Positions 10,890-23,100 of a DNA stretch of 64,000 bases are shown piece after piece. The stretch is from the NCBI GenBank assembly GCA_035772405.1, contig JAYKKM010000450.1, positions 1,337,501 through 1,401,500 on the forward strand, written 5' to 3'. The stretch comes from Chrysogorgia sp. JL179-B06. Taxonomy: Eukaryota > Cnidaria > Anthozoa > Scleralcyonacea > Chrysogorgiidae. The notes under the pieces are model-generated. The model did not search any database. It saw only the letters and a program-made list of their open reading frames with translations, and was not told the origin of the DNA. How positions within the stretch are numbered: position 1 is the stretch's first letter; each line of letters starts with the position of its first letter. A program made the translations under genes and the position numbers.

Positions 10890-12905
10890 TTGTTCCAACT
10901 GGTAGCTATACGCTCGCTCCGACTTTTTTACCTTTGAATGTTTTACCTTTGCCCAAAATTGTAAAATCTCAGGCATATAGAGATCTTGGACCAATTTCAC
11001 TAACACCCGTTCTTAGCAAAATCTTGGAAAGCTTGTCTTTAACTGGATCTTCGATTTGTATTGCTCCACACATCGATCCAATTTTTATTTAAAAAATGTT
11101 CCACTACGCACGCAATGATCCACTTGATGCATCACTTAGCTCTTTGCCACCGATACCTGCACTAAGGGGCCGATTATATGAGAGTTTTCAGCCCGTTTGT
11201 AACTTTAACCGGGCTGAAATTTGCACGATTATATGGTCATTTTCAACCCGGGCTGAAATCCATATTTTTCGCGGGAAATCTTTTCAAAATGGCGCCACGC
11301 AACATGAAGAAAATGGCTCTTTTCGTATTTTCGCAGTTCAGTGTGCTTCTTGTTCTTCTTTTTCAACTGAATGGCATAGTCATTGCGTACAAGCTGTTGG
11401 AAACCAAAAGGAACTTGATTTTGGCAGCATACCTATCTTCAAAGAGAACAAAGAGTGGTAGAAAAAGAAGATATTTATGCTCCAATAATTTCAGCCCGGT
11501 TTAAAATTATGATTTGCGATTATATGGAATTTTTCAGCCCGTTTTGTTGAGCTGAAAATTTAAGCCCGGTTTGCCGGGCTGAAACTATATCATGTAATCG
11601 CAAATTTGTTTTTACATGACTTTGACCACGACGCCGGGCTGACTTTTCAGCCCGGCTAAAGTTAAAAACGGGCTGAAAACTCTCATATAATCGGCCCCTA
11701 AGACCATCATTCTATCCTGTATGTTAGACTTTTCGAAGGCATTCGACTGGATCGACCACAACATTTTGCTAAACAAACTCCAGATGTTCGGTCTTCCTCT
11801 TTTATTGATCAACTGCATGGCGTACTGACTTCCTTAATCTTTTAAATCACGATGGAAAGCAATACAAGCTGGCGTCTAAAGCAATAGAAGTTTGCGTTCC
11901 CCAAGCGGAACTAAACTGGTAACTTTATTTTTTCTTATAATGATAAATGACTTGACCTCCACACTACCAATGTATAATTACGTGGATGACTGTGCAATCT
12001 ACGAAATTTTACATCCTCCTTATATCTCAACCTGTTCACTCCAAGAGGAATTGGATAAAATTTGTGAATGGACTTCATTGAATAATATGAAGCTAAATGT
12101 CAAAAATACTAAAGAACTCAGATTGCAATTCACCAAACAAGATCCCTCATTACCTATAGTCTCACCACAAACAATATTCAAATGGGAATTGTGACTGACT
12201 CTTTAAACTATTTGGGATCTATCTTTCGTCTGACCTAACTTGGAATAAACATGTGAACCATGTGTCTCCACCAAAGCAAGCAAGCGATTTTACTCTCTAA
12301 TTAGGCTGAAACGTGTGGCGTCTCTCCTAAAGATCTCTTATTGATTTACGTCACTTTTGTTCGACCTGTTCTCGATTGTGTTTGCCAACTCTGGCATACC
12401 TCACTCCCTGGATACCTTGCAGATCAAAAGAACTTTAAAGATCATCGTATTAGATTAATCATACAATGAATATCTTAATACCCTGAACCTGACTACACTT
12501 TATCAACAAAGGAAAATCCTTTGCCACTCATTCTATAAAAAAATTTGGAAAGAGAAAATAATCTCAACAACTTGCTATCCACCCCAAAGAACATAACAGA
12601 GATACTCCCTCGTGAATCCGCAAACAATACCTAGTATAATCAAATTAATGTATAACGAAGCGTTTTTTTCTAATAGTTATATTCCCTACGCTGTTAGAAC
12701 ATGGGATAGTTGTTAAACATTTTTAAACTGTTATTCTCTATTATATACTGTTTTTATTATAACATGACTTTTACAATCTTAGATACATATATTTGAACTT
12801 TTCTAAATCTTTTATGCCAATTATGTATGCATTAATCTAATTATGTAAATTCATGTTTTTTAGATGACCTTATATAGGTTACTTATAAGTTTTAATAAAC
12901 CACCA
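10890..12905 (+). mobile_element. Decayed LINE (CR1/L2-like reverse transcriptase)
   Basis: RT motifs appear in order on the plus strand but in different frames: LPLPK and GPISLTPVLSKILE (about 10950-11025), a CSTTHAMIHLMHH block (11103-11140), LDFSKAFDWIDHNIL (11725-11770), the catalytic YVDD (11979-11990), CEWTSLNNMKLNVKNTKE (12063-12116) and a thumb-like YVTFVRPVLD (12347-12376). A likely polyadenylation signal is near 12893. At least four frameshifts or stops make it a dead copy. It is split at 11166-11698 by a Harbinger-like element. The YVDD tetrad is intact; no endonuclease domain remains. 12200-12600 still reads as weak thumb and connection sequence. Confidence 0.8.
11166..11698. mobile_element. 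PIF/Harbinger-like non-autonomous element in the LINE
   Basis: Flanked by TAA at 11163-11165 and 11699-11701, the 3 bp TWA duplication typical of PIF/Harbinger. Termini GGGGCCGATTATATGAGAG and its complement continue as an inverted repeat of about 55 bp. CCGGGCTGAAA and related phrases recur through both ends. Plus frame 11178-11504 contains KRTKSGRKRRY after a leucine-rich stretch, reminiscent of the basic segment near the N-terminus of Harbinger nucleases, but no DDE catalytic residues are present. Removing the element brings the two halves of the LINE RT together, so it is a clear secondary insertion. Confidence 0.85.
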
Positions 12906-14741
12906 ACTAAGATATATTTATATACACCACAATTAATGTTGCTTGCCTAATAATTATAGTCACCGCACGCCACTGATCAGTGAGCGAGGGTCCGTATAAG
13001 GATTGAAATTCTTGATCAGCTCCCCTTGCACAATCCTTTTGAGTTCACTACGGAGTTGTTTTGCGACATGCAGGGTAATAAACACTTAGTCAGAATTTGC
13101 TTCAATACCCATGAAACAATGGCTGTATAGGTCAAGGTTAGCAGTGAGATCTTAATCCATTTACTATAGATGTGAACCCCGTTCCCTTTCTCTATACTTA
13201 AGCTAATTCGGGAAGTGCCGCTCTGTTCTATTTTAAGCAATTTACAAATCCATTTAAGCTTCATTCACTAGCTTTCTTGTATCACTATATATATAATTTT
13301 GCAAGACACATAAACGACTCCTGTGCACATGGCAACTGTTGACTTAAGCCAAAAATCCACCAAAGCTGCTAAGTTGCAAACTGATGGGCGCGGGAGACGG
13401 TTTTGTACATGGCCCAACTTCAAAGGAAAGCGAATCGAAGGTCGCAGTACTTTCACACGCAGAACACAGCTGTCCACACACGAAGACAAACAAAGGCGGG
13501 CAAATATATCTACCTTTGATGTAGCCATTAAGCAAAGCCTCCCTTGTCATTAAACTCCATGCCGACACAACTTTGCAGGAGTCTTGTCATGCATTAGTCT
13601 TGAAGCCTAATAATTGCGGAACAGCAGAAATCTAAACCCAAATGCTGACCAAAATACCCCTTTTACTATAACCCCAATATTATAACCAGCAACCCTAGTA
13701 CGAAGCCTAACACTAACCACTCACCCTAAAACTGATTTGTGTTATGACGTAATTATATGCGTTCCATTTTTCCATGTTGTACATATATTCAGAATAAGCC
13801 AATGATTATAACGAACGGCCATAGGGATCTACGTGAGTCTTCACTTGTATATTTGAATCAGATAAACAAAGGTGTTCAGCGAATAATCTGTATTCTGTAT
13901 AACAACACTGTATTATGAACTGTTACTTAGACTCGTGTAGTTCGAACGTTGAATTTAACACGCGTGTCGAACTTAATTTGCACATTATAGGTTCGATCTA
14001 ATTGATGTTAAACGTCGAATTTTCGTCTTGGTTTGAGCTGGAAACGAGCATATAGCATTAATGTCAAGTATGTTGAACGAGTTGACGATATACGGAGTTA
14101 TTCTCCTTTTTATCAAACGGATATTCGTATAGGACCAACGGTTTTCGTACATATTTGACCGCGGAGGAAATGACCAAGACCGGCGGACCCGCAATAGGTT
14201 AATAGTTAACTGTATACTAGCGTTAATAACTGTAAATTATCTTCATGTGTACAATACATGGACTATCGTCAAGCTCAAATCCTCAGAAATTATACACATG
14301 ATGTGGTCATTACCACATTATACAATTGACATTATAAGTCTGTTTATTCACAGCCTATTTTTATAACAAACCGCGAAAATCGCTAACCGTAATTGCCGAC
14401 CTATAATTAGCTTCTTCCTATAGCTTCTAGACCCTCCTCCCCTGCCGACAAATGTTGTGTTCCTAATGTATACTATGCCGTGCCTGTAACGGATCTATCC
14501 CTCATTAACTTTCTTTAAAAAAGCCGTCATTTTGATCTAATCTGTATAAACATCCATTCTTGTGGACTGAAACTTGTCCCGAACTTGTACTTTATCAAAG
14601 ACTGTAGAAGATTTTCAGTTGCAGCCTTCCCAATCGTATAGTGCAGATATCATCAAGCATTGCACAAGTCTGTAAGACGTGAAGTCAGTGGGCTCGACTT
14701 ATGGTAGGTTATCTTATAGTTTTGTGAAAAAAGGTTTAGTA
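12906..14741. other. Unassigned sequence
   Basis: No gene recognised. 13323-13553 (76 codons, plus) and overlapping minus frames near 13268-13568 are in a slightly GC-richer patch but show no domain. Around 13690-13735 there is a short run of CCTAAC/CCCTAA-like words. 14500-14740 is empty of identifiable signals. Confidence 0.4.
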
Positions 14742-14744
14742 ACG

Positions 14745-14772
14745 AAAGTTTCGAGCGGAACCCTTTAACAGA
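14745..14772 (-). other. CTGANGA/GAAA hairpin motif, degenerate site
   Basis: On the minus strand CTCTGTTAAAGGGTTCCGCTC is followed by GAAAC, matching the 6888 and 36567 motifs with the CTGANGA box eroded. Confidence 0.4.
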
Positions 14773-15639
14773 GTAAGATGTAGTTCTATGCATGTCATTT
14801 TTAGGCTCCTTTAGTCCTGTGTGTACCTATAACACAGAATATTGTATAATTGAAATGCCTTGGGTTAGTATTTCTTTATATTTCAGGGTTACAGGACTAG
14901 AGTTTTTTATCTGGTTGATGGTTAGGGTTTTTGCTTCTGTAAGGCTTCTGAATGGCTGGCTCCGGTCATGTCAAACGAGTTGAAACAGCCAAATTTTATT
15001 GGTTGAAAAATTCAGATTGGTATGAATCTGAGACAACCTATTGAATCGGTTGTTTCGACCAATCTATTTTTGCAGTGCAGAAGATGCGAATTGACTAGAT
15101 GCGAATTGACTAAAACAGCTGTAAAGTTGAACAACACTCAATAAGCGGAAATAAACAATCCTGCATAAACACTTACGAAATATCTGATGCACTTCAGTGC
15201 AACTGACTCGTTAATAATCTATTTTCTCATCAAATTACGCTATTTAATTGTTTAAATTATATATATATTCGCGTGCCTCAACAACGTTTTAATTTTCATC
15301 CAATATGGCCGCCAATGAGTCACGTGACCTTGTTGTCATGGAAAGAAAACCGTAAATTAGTTCCTACAGTATGATAAATATGTTTGGTAAGTTTGACTTA
15401 GTTTGGACAAAATCTCTGGAAAATAGGATATACTTGATCACAATCATGGTATTAAAACCGATTAATCTCACGGAGGGCGACGACCTGAAATCGATAAGAT
15501 ACTAGCATCAATTTTATCTTCAAGTTAAAATAGCATTCGCCATATTGTGTTCGTAGTATAGATATTTTCTGGTGGCCGTTTAAGACAAGTTTAAAACAAT
15601 GACAGATTAAAGGGATACTCCATGCGCCAAAATACAAAT

Positions 15640-16614
15640 GTAGTTCATATGAAAGGTCTTACTGACTTTAGTTTATTTCCAAAGTTTCAGCACTCGTATC
15701 AATTTAGTTAAAGTGGCACTACGATGAAAATGCACCCCCGTATTTTAGATTTTCTTTAGCACAGAATAGTATTTCAGGGTCGAAAGTGATCATCGATGTA
15801 AAAAAAAACTAAAAATTGGTATTTTGAAGTAAGTATTTTGAGCTCTGAAATCACTATTATTTAGGCCACCATTACTAAAAATGTGTTCCAAGTGAGCCCG
15901 CAATTTCAAAAGGTAAAATAGTTTGTGACGTCAAATTCTAAATTCTCAATGCTAATGTTACTTGTTTTCTTGTTTTCTTGTTTTCTTCGAGAAGTAGATG
16001 AAATGTTCAGCCTTTCAGATTAAGAATTTGAATAAACGACTTTGATTTACTTGAAGAATTAGCGATGTGGAGTCTTCGCGTTGAGAATTTGACGTCACTT
16101 CGTTACGCTGGTCAAGAACATGAACGATTAATGGCGGACATAATTACAACTCCAGATTCGGAGTCAGAAAAATAATACTTGCCATCGTCTAATCGCAAAA
16201 ATTTTCGACCAAGTAATATTTAGCAGCTCTGCTTTATAAATACGTAAAAATATCGATAGGTAAAAATTTGATCGTAGTGGCACTTTAAGAAGATATGGGT
16301 AGTTGAAGTTGAAAATTTGAGGATTTGACACCATATTGGTTTTGAATATATGACGTCGTTGAGTGATTCTTTATCGGCAGTGGAGTTTTTTATGGCGATT
16401 ACATAGTGATATCGAAATAAACTATTTAGTTCCTCATGCAGGAAAGTAGAGGAGCTTCTTAGGCATAATACGCGATAGAAGTGCTCAGTGACGTCATATT
16501 TGAGAAACAAATATGGCGTCGAAATTGGACAAACTCTCCAACATAACTAAATTGTTAGGAATGCTGCAATTTTGGAAATAAACTAAAGTTAGTAAGATCT
16601 TTCATATGAACTAC
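15640..16614. mobile_element. 975 bp element with 53 bp terminal inverted repeats
   Basis: 15640-15692 and 16562-16614 are inverted complements over 53 bp with only about four differences; both contain GGAAATAAACTAAAG and CTTTCATATGAACTAC. An inner pair, AGTGGCACT at 15712 and at 16276 in opposite orientation, extends the fold. No transposase frame. GACGTCA occurs several times inside. The target duplication is not clear. Non-autonomous TIR element. Confidence 0.75.
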
Positions 16615-17273
16615 GAAGGCAACCTCAATGCGCGGAATAAATCGCATCGTTTATGTGGGCCACCAGCACCGCATGTCTATATAATCCTACTGGCATCCCC
16701 TAAGTATGTTATTTCCGCGGATTCCATAGGATTCAGAACCATATCCTTTAATCAAAAGGCGATTTATGCAGGTAGAAGGATTACGTTAACAAGAATCTGC
16801 TAAATTCTCACGAAACTAATTCGTTCTCGCCATCATCAGTGAAAATATTTTGACATTGACGTCATGCGCAGAACGGAGACGGTGGTTAAAAAGTGATATA
16901 TAGACTTTAGAGGAAGTAGACAAATAATTGATCTGCGAGATTATTTTGCGATAACTGAGTTCAATTGATTAAGTTATCATTTAATTTATTTTTTCTAGCA
17001 AGATCTTTATATATTTGCTCATCATTCATCAATAATTTATATCGTTTTCCGACATCTCTACGAGCCATGTTTACAGTTGTCGATAGCATTAACGCGCATG
17101 AGCAGAATATAATTTGCAGAAGAGCAACGTACGTTGCTCAGTAATGCGCATTTGCAGCTTGTTGTTTGTGCGCAGTTATTTGCAGCTGACGTAGCCAATC
17201 ATAATCAAGATAAAAAGAAATTGAATGATAATATGTAAGTACTATCATTAACTGCGATCTGTTCCCAACTTGA
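16615..17273. other. Unassigned sequence
   Basis: No gene or family recognised. Several ATGCGCA/TGCGCA words occur between 16863 and 17175. Confidence 0.4.
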
Positions 17274-17345
17274 CCTCGTAGCTCAGTCGGTAGAGCGTCG
17301 TAAACCGAAGGTCACGGGTCTCTATTCTAATTCATGCGCGGTATG
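17274..17345 (+). pseudogene. tRNA-derived relic (tRNA-Thr-like)
   Basis: GACCTCGTAGCTCAGTCGG and then TAGAGCG form an acceptor start and D-arm with an intact A box. About five bases of the anticodon stem-loop are missing before GTAAACCGAAGGTCACGGGT, which resembles the 3' side of a CGT-anticodon arm and T-arm start. The B box is broken (TCTCTATTC). Either a tRNA pseudogene or the head of an old SINE. Confidence 0.5.
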
Positions 17346-17715
17346 CTTTGTCACTGGCTGAATAGCAACCTAATATCATTATTCATTTCATTGTATTCCA
17401 TGAAAAATTATGTCGCCTTAAAACGAAGTTCCCCGCATGTTTGGATTACCTGTTTACTGCATCTCGGGAGCTTTCTCATTCATCGATGCTATTTTAGCGT
17501 ATTTCCTATGTGACATACAGGAAGTGGCCACTTACCGTCAAAAGTGACGCCCTGTCTCCTGTTTTTTGTTTTACTTCTCTGTTCTTTGCTGGCAGCCGGC
17601 CACGGTATTGTCTTTTTCTAATTATTCTTATGCAAAGTTGAGGAGAACGCTCTGGACAAAATTTGGCCACCGGTTTCATCACTGGGGAAGAAATATTTTT
17701 TTACATTAAAATTAT

Positions 17716-17910
17716 ACATGGACAATCGTCAAAGTTCAAATCCTCATAAAATGTTCCGGGCAGGGATCGAACCTACCTTCTGATTGCCGGTGAGACTCCC
17801 CAGTTAACCATTGAGCTGTACCGATACCCAGCTGATGGAGAGCAAAGGTCACAACGATTTACGCTAGTTCGATTCAGTGGATATAGTACTGCCTGTGCAA
17901 CATCACTTTA
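17716..17910 (-). mobile_element. tRNA-like foldback family, member 1
   Basis: On the minus strand: GGTACAGCTCAATGG (A-box-like), CCGGCAATCAGAAGG and GGTTCGATCCC (B box), then an acceptor-like CCTGCCCGG. The left flank ACATGGACAATCGTCAA matches the outer arm seen at 30190, 31360, 35860 and 62398. The right part, to about 17910, has the shared ACTGCCTGTG...CATCAC phrase. The anticodon arm is disrupted, so it is not a functional tRNA. Confidence 0.55.
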
Positions 17911-18353
17911 AATCGGTAATGATTGAGTGGGCCGGTCGCCTTACTTACATTTGTAAAGTCGAAAGATGTATATATTAATATGCAAAGTGTACAAAAATAA
18001 AAGTATCTATACAAAATCTCGTAAATTCAGTCGCTGAGGTATAAATGAATTCAGTCTATAAGCCCAAAACCCTTGTGTTAGATCATTCACATCGGTCTTG
18101 TCAATAACTTTTACTCTTATATCGTCATTTCCTTATGTCCTAGCAGTCCTACTTGAAGAAACTGAGGCTATTCCAATGCTCCCCCACTATTCCTCTTTGG
18201 CCTTTATTATACCTGTCCATGCTACGATTGTGATTATCAAAACGCTTGCTAAAAGACATAATAGTTCTTCCGACATAGATCTTACTGCAAATCTCATAAG
18301 ATGATGTGAAAAATAATGATAAACCACCTCTGCCGAATCTGATCTCAACCAGC
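17911..18353. other. Unassigned sequence
   Basis: A 68-codon plus frame (18098-18304) is rich in hydrophobic residues but matches nothing I know. Confidence 0.35.
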
Positions 18354-18600
18354 TGTGAGCTGTGGTCTAGCGGTTACCACATATGTCTATGAGCTGGGAG
18401 ACTCAGGGTCTTAAAAATAATTGAGGAGAAAGTGCTGCCTTTGTAACAATATCAGCAAATGGTAAGACTTTCGGGTCTCAGTCTTGGATAACGACCTTAA
18501 ATCGTATAGGCCCTCGGAACCCCTATCAATTGAGCTTCTAGCCTGTTGGGGGTATTCCGTTCACCTAATAGAATGATAAATCTAATAAACAAAACAAATA
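18354..18600 (+). mobile_element. tRNA-headed SINE, copy 1 (B box deleted)
   Basis: Head GAGCTGTGGTCTAGCGGTTA contains a good A box. The B-box region present in copies at 46383 and 50651 is deleted here (GACTCAGGGTCTTAAAA). The body GAGGAGAAAGTGCTGCCTTT and the tail AATAAACAAAACAAATAA are shared with the other two copies. Confidence 0.8.
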
Positions 18601-19229
18601 AACAACTCAAAAGAAAAATTGATAACAAATGTACGTTTCTTTATTCTTTAAACACATGACATGACACATTTTAATAAAACGTATTTCAAACTTCACAGCC
18701 TTTAATATCCCTTTATTCATCTGAACTATATGTTCTTCAATCTGTCTTAGTTGTCAAATCGTGATTGTTTATAAATAATTGTGGTAATATTTCGACCAAT
18801 GGACATATAGGCTGTAGCTCTTTATATGTAAATTACCATTTCCGCCTGCTTCATCGATCACTGGTGATATGACACCCGAATGATATGTGATTTCGATAGA
18901 TAATTTTACCATACCACGTCGGTAATTATGCGACTGCCTGGAATTGCTGTGTCTACAGCCTTCCCTGTGCGTTACAATATAGGTGCGGTTCAGGAGTATA
19001 TCAAGAAAAGTGAAGCATTTGTAGTGCCAAGGATTCAAAATTAAAGCTCTTTACATGTTAAAGTGTCTGAAGTAAAAAATGGCAAGCATATGTTTTTGTC
19101 TTTGAACAAGGCAGAAGAAGAGAAGAATGTTCAAGCGAATCTGGTACATAGTCTTCAGGAACTATCAACTCTTAAGCTGCATGTCTAATCAATTTTTTGA
19201 GAAATCTGAATGCTCGGTTACATATCCTG
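18601..19229. other. Unassigned sequence
   Basis: An 89-codon minus frame (18769-19038) has no recognised domain. No repeat family identified. Confidence 0.35.
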
Positions 19230-19495
19230 ATGACGTATGCAGATGTATACGTTGTATGTAATATATATACACTGCTGTAGTGAATGTGGGAGAATTGATA
19301 TGTATCGTCTGTCTACTCCAACATTCACTACAGCAGTGTATATATTAACACGTTTAAGCATTACTGATATATCAATCGAACCAGTACATCATTGTAACCT
19401 TTGGCTTTTCTCTCTGAGTCTCGGCAGAAGGTTACAGGTTCGATTCCTCGGTCCATTGACGATCGTCCATGTATCGTCTGTTAATTTATTTCTTA
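19230..19495 (+). mobile_element. tRNA-like foldback family, rearranged member
   Basis: TATATACACTGCTGTAGTGA (about 19265) and its complement ending in ACAGCAGTGTATATATTA (about 19331) form an inverted pair around a GTATCGTCTGTCTACTCC segment. Then come CTCTGAGTCTCGG, CAGAAGGTTACAGGTTCGAT with an intact B box, and GACGATCGTCCATGTATCG. The A box found in other members is deleted between TCTCGG and CAGAAGG. Confidence 0.6.
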
Positions 19496-20267
19496 TTAGA
19501 TATAGATACTTTTTCTTTTAAATTAATTTCTTGAACTAATTTTATTAAGTGGTATAGTTATGAATATTATTGCCCAGCAAATAGCTTTAAAAAAGCCATA
19601 ACACAACATAATTTTGAATTTAACTTTAAATTATTATTTTTTAATTTAATTTTAAATTTTAATACCAACGTTTTATCATCAGAGTGACAAATTACAATAA
19701 ATGAAGGAGGCATTATATAGCTGAACTATATTACATAAATAGAAAGTGACAAAATTAAACAAATGAAATTAAAAGCGAGATGACAAGTAAACTATAATTT
19801 TAGTAAACTATAATTTTAGTAAACTGTAATTTGTTTTAATTTTTGTAACTAGAGGGTTCTTAATAAAAAGCCTGACCAGGTTTCTAGTAGACCCCTAGCC
19901 CAACAGCAATTGCAAATCATTGTAAATAAAATAATAATTGTAAATTGGCAAATCATGAAATAAAAAATAGATTGTGGATCGAATGTTAGTCCATCTGCAT
20001 ACGTCATCAACTCCGTATACTCGATCCCAGTATTTCACTATTTTGTATTATTTATTTATTATTGAACGAATTATTATACAGGATGAACACTTCATAAAGT
20101 TAAAAATTTTAAAATAAATTTTTAAAAAACTATATACGCTAAACGTTTGACATTCGATATCCCAAAAAATCACGGACTGCATATTTATTTCATAAAATTT
20201 AAATATATTCATAAAGTGTACATATAGTTGGTATATACATTGAGTTAAGAAATTACTGCGCTTTGTG
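19496..20267. other. AT-rich unassigned sequence
   Basis: Very AT-rich, with a short direct repeat of TAAACTATAATTTTAG near 19794-19825. No gene seen. Confidence 0.5.
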
Positions 20268-20330
20268 ATGCCTAAGTCCTGATAGCTGCTCTGTAGCGAG
20301 AGCGTCCGGCTAGCGAACGTTGCTCTGTTA
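20268..20330 (+). pseudogene. Degenerate tRNA-like relic
   Basis: GATGCCTAAGTCCTGATAGC with CGTCCGGCTAGCGAACG resembles the relic at 28085-28170 (GATGCCTGAGTCCTGGTAGC, GGCTAGCAATTGGAAGG). Too decayed to fold. Confidence 0.35.
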
Positions 20331-20379
20331 TCCTGTTATCATATACACGTAAAGTGTTTTCAATAATTCGACAACTACT

Positions 20380-21400
20380 GTGCAACTAGCCAGCGGCAGT
20401 AATGTTGCGGTAAACACTAGCTCATCTCATTCAAAACTATCATTCTCCGCTTGGCCTTGTTTGGCATTCCTCGGTTTAATTCGTGATGGCATTCGTGATC
20501 AACTTGTCACTTGGTCACGCGATATTTCGAAATCAATATGGCAAAGTTCCCACCGATTCACGGCAGGAATCACCGACGAAGAATTAGATATTATCGCATC
20601 TAGACTATTACACAACCGACAATTTATTCTTGTGTTCTCGTCAGACGTGTATTCTTCTGTTCCATAGGCGGCCAGTGGCGTCCAATTCAGCCACCTTCCG
20701 ATGGCAACTGGCGTTCTCGATTTCTGCCCTAATACAGTTTCGTTTGCTTTGTTAATTGCAATGAGTTTTGCGGTTGTGTTGCGGTGACGAGTGGTTCACA
20801 ATGGTGTTTGTTTGAGACAATAAGCCGACAGAAGAACGGCGCTCACCGCACCGCCGCATGAGTGTCTTGACAAGAAAACGATCAGTGAAAAACAAAGCCG
20901 TGGCAACTCCGTGCGATATTTGAACAATGACTGCAGGAATATCAAAGCGACGCAAAGCGGCTCGACCGCGTAACGAACGTCATTCCCTCTGGCACACTTA
21001 GCCAATATCCGTTCACTTCCACTCATTGTCCACTCTTAACTCGCAGATATAAACAACGATTACGCGTGATAAACCGCGCGCCAATTTTGATGAGTATACT
21101 TAACACTGACCTTTCATGCGAGCGATGTTCTCAATCTCGATCAGTTGGAGGGCTCAGGTTTTCCATCATACAAACACTCCACAAAGCGCATTGCGCCGCG
21201 AAAAAGAGCTAGTTAATTGCATCAACGCCTTTGTCTGAAAGGTAAACAAACAATTTTCTCGATCATTAGGACGGTTGATAACGTGCGTTTGCCGAGTTTA
21301 CTCCTGGAATGAGATTAGCGCGTCTTTGGTCGCATTGATTGAAAGGTTTCGGCTTGTGTTGTTGGTGTCACACGAAACCAGAGGGGAGCTCAGAGCGAGA
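20380..21400. other. CpG-richer, repeat-poor block
   Basis: This block and the stretch to about 22100 have more CG dinucleotides than their surroundings and none of the window's repeat families. Open frames of 67-95 codons occur on both strands (plus 20380-20667; minus 20752-21026) without a recognised domain. Such a block could be a promoter or first-exon region of a host gene, but I see no defined element. Confidence 0.3.
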
Positions 21401-21465
21401 TCGGGTCTGGCGCGTACGTAGAATGCGGTGGGAACATATGCTTTGTGAGGAAGTGATGTCCAGGG

Positions 21466-21655
21466 GTGCTTGAGAGGCGAAGCTGTTGTCTGATGAAAGT
21501 TCTCGTTTGTACGTTTAGTTCAAACTGGACCGAAATAAGGATCACACGTGAATCACCGCAGCAGATCAACGACACACAACCAATATTGGCTGGCGAGAAA
21601 CAGAAGTTTAACCAGAAATTGTTGGATCTTGACAAAGTCATAAAGGTGCGTTTTA
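21466..21655 (+). CDS. Candidate coding exon of unknown gene
   Basis: A plus frame reads SNWTEIRITRESPQQINDTQ, then PILAGEKQKFNQKLLDLDKV and IK, and meets AAG/GTGCGT at 21655, a good splice-donor context. Codon use and charge look protein-like (a short amphipathic KQKFNQKLLDLDKVIK stretch). The upstream boundary is unknown: an in-frame ATG lies at 21493, and the frame stays open to 21466. I do not recognise the family and see no matching acceptor exon downstream. Position at the end of the CpG-richer block is consistent with a first coding exon on the plus strand, but this is inference. Confidence 0.3.
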
Positions 21656-21659
21656 GGAG

Positions 21660-22340
21660 TTAGTTTTGAATGTTTGCTGAGACTTGTGGGCGAGTGTGGT
21701 TCCGTCTTATGATTACTTTCAGGGAAGAACTCACTTGGCATTCTATTAGCGCACTCAGTATTTCAACGCTAGACGCAAGAAATGACTTTTTTCCACAGTT
21801 TTTTCGACTTTTCTCATGACGGCATTGTATCTGCGATAGAAACTGTGTCGTGTATTAAAGAAAGGAAGTGGTTTGACGTGAATGGTAATACCAACTTACC
21901 ACAACGTCGGAACTTCGAGTCTTCGTAGCCGTTTATACAAGCCTGACTTTCACTAGTTTTCAGAAGAGGTGTACGCGTTTAATTTAGTACTTTCTCGTAT
22001 CTTAATTATCTCTCGATAACTCGATTTATCCTCCCAATCAGTTTATCTCTACACAGTATAATTTGGCAGGAGACCCGACGGGAAACAATCAATTATTTCC
22101 TCTATGACACATGTGCAGATAAACACAGTTAATGTCAACGATCAAGCTCCAAATTGAAATTCAAGCAATCAAGCGCCAAATTGAAAGTTAACGCGCGAAA
22201 GCCTGCGAAGAAGTATGACTAGTCCCAATCCTTTTAATTTGAAGGCGTGCACAAACCTAGCGTGCGTGGACTACACGCAGGCTAGCACCGCTGACACTAG
22301 CGTGCGTGCAGATGCAAAGGTTGCTCTGCACATGATAAAT
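21660..22340. other. Unassigned sequence
   Basis: No gene seen. CTAGCGTGCGTG occurs twice near 22257 and 22298, with GCACAAACC and GCAGATGC neighbours, as a small local repeat. Confidence 0.35.
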
Positions 22341-22602
22341 GCCATGAATATTCGATACTGTTAAGGACATTGGTAACAAAATTCATAAATTTTGGACTTA
22401 TTTTTTGTATATAATAGGCATGTATGTTATGTCACACTCGGTGATTCTAAATCTGTTCTCATAATTGAAATCGGTTAAATATTGACCGAGATATATAACG
22501 TTCAAAAGATGCGACGAAACGGTCTTTTGCGATTAGTGGTCCTCAGATACAAGGCGCGTGCGACGGAGGGGGTACTGGGGATCATTCTGAATGCGAAACA
22601 TT

Positions 22603-22655
22603 GCAAAATGGAATCTATTTTGTTAAATGATTTAACAAAATAGATTCCATTTTGC
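22603..22655. repeat. Perfect 25 bp-arm hairpin
   Basis: 22603-22627 (starting GCAAAATGGAATC) and 22631-22655 are exact complements separated by TGA. A third partial copy of the arm (GCAAAATGAAATCTATTTG) lies at about 22803. Likely the core or terminus of a foldback element. Confidence 0.9.
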
Positions 22656-22678
22656 CGTTGTTTATAGATGGACAGATG

Positions 22679-22763
22679 ACGTCAGAACGTAGTAAGAACA
22701 AAAAGGTTTGCCCGCGAGACGATAGTCGAGTAGGTCACTGATGTTCTTACTACGTTCTGACGT
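22679..22763. repeat. Perfect 22 bp inverted repeat with 41 bp loop
   Basis: 22679-22700 (ACGTCAGAACGTAGTAAG plus AACA) and 22742-22763 are exact complements. With the hairpin at 22603 it suggests a MITE spanning about 22360-22980, though outer ends are not resolved. Confidence 0.85.
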
Positions 22764-23100
22764 GACGACTACTTCTGTGCATCTGTAACTGAACAGACAA
22801 CGGCAAAATGAAATCTATTTGTTTTATACAATAAAAATTGAGAACAAACCATTCAAAAGGATTATCTGCTTATTACGAGCTCTTTGGCGATTTCTGGGGC
22901 ATGAAAAAAGATAAAAGCAGTCGGCTGACGCGATCTGGCGTGATCTGACGTGTCCGTGCATCTGTCCTTAATAGATCATGGCCAACAACCAATGAGAATG
23001 CGCATAGTAATTATTGTATAAATTAATATATTAGTTGAAATAATTAATATAAAAATTTTGTCTGATAGGATAGAACTTATTTAAACAAAGATAGATATAA

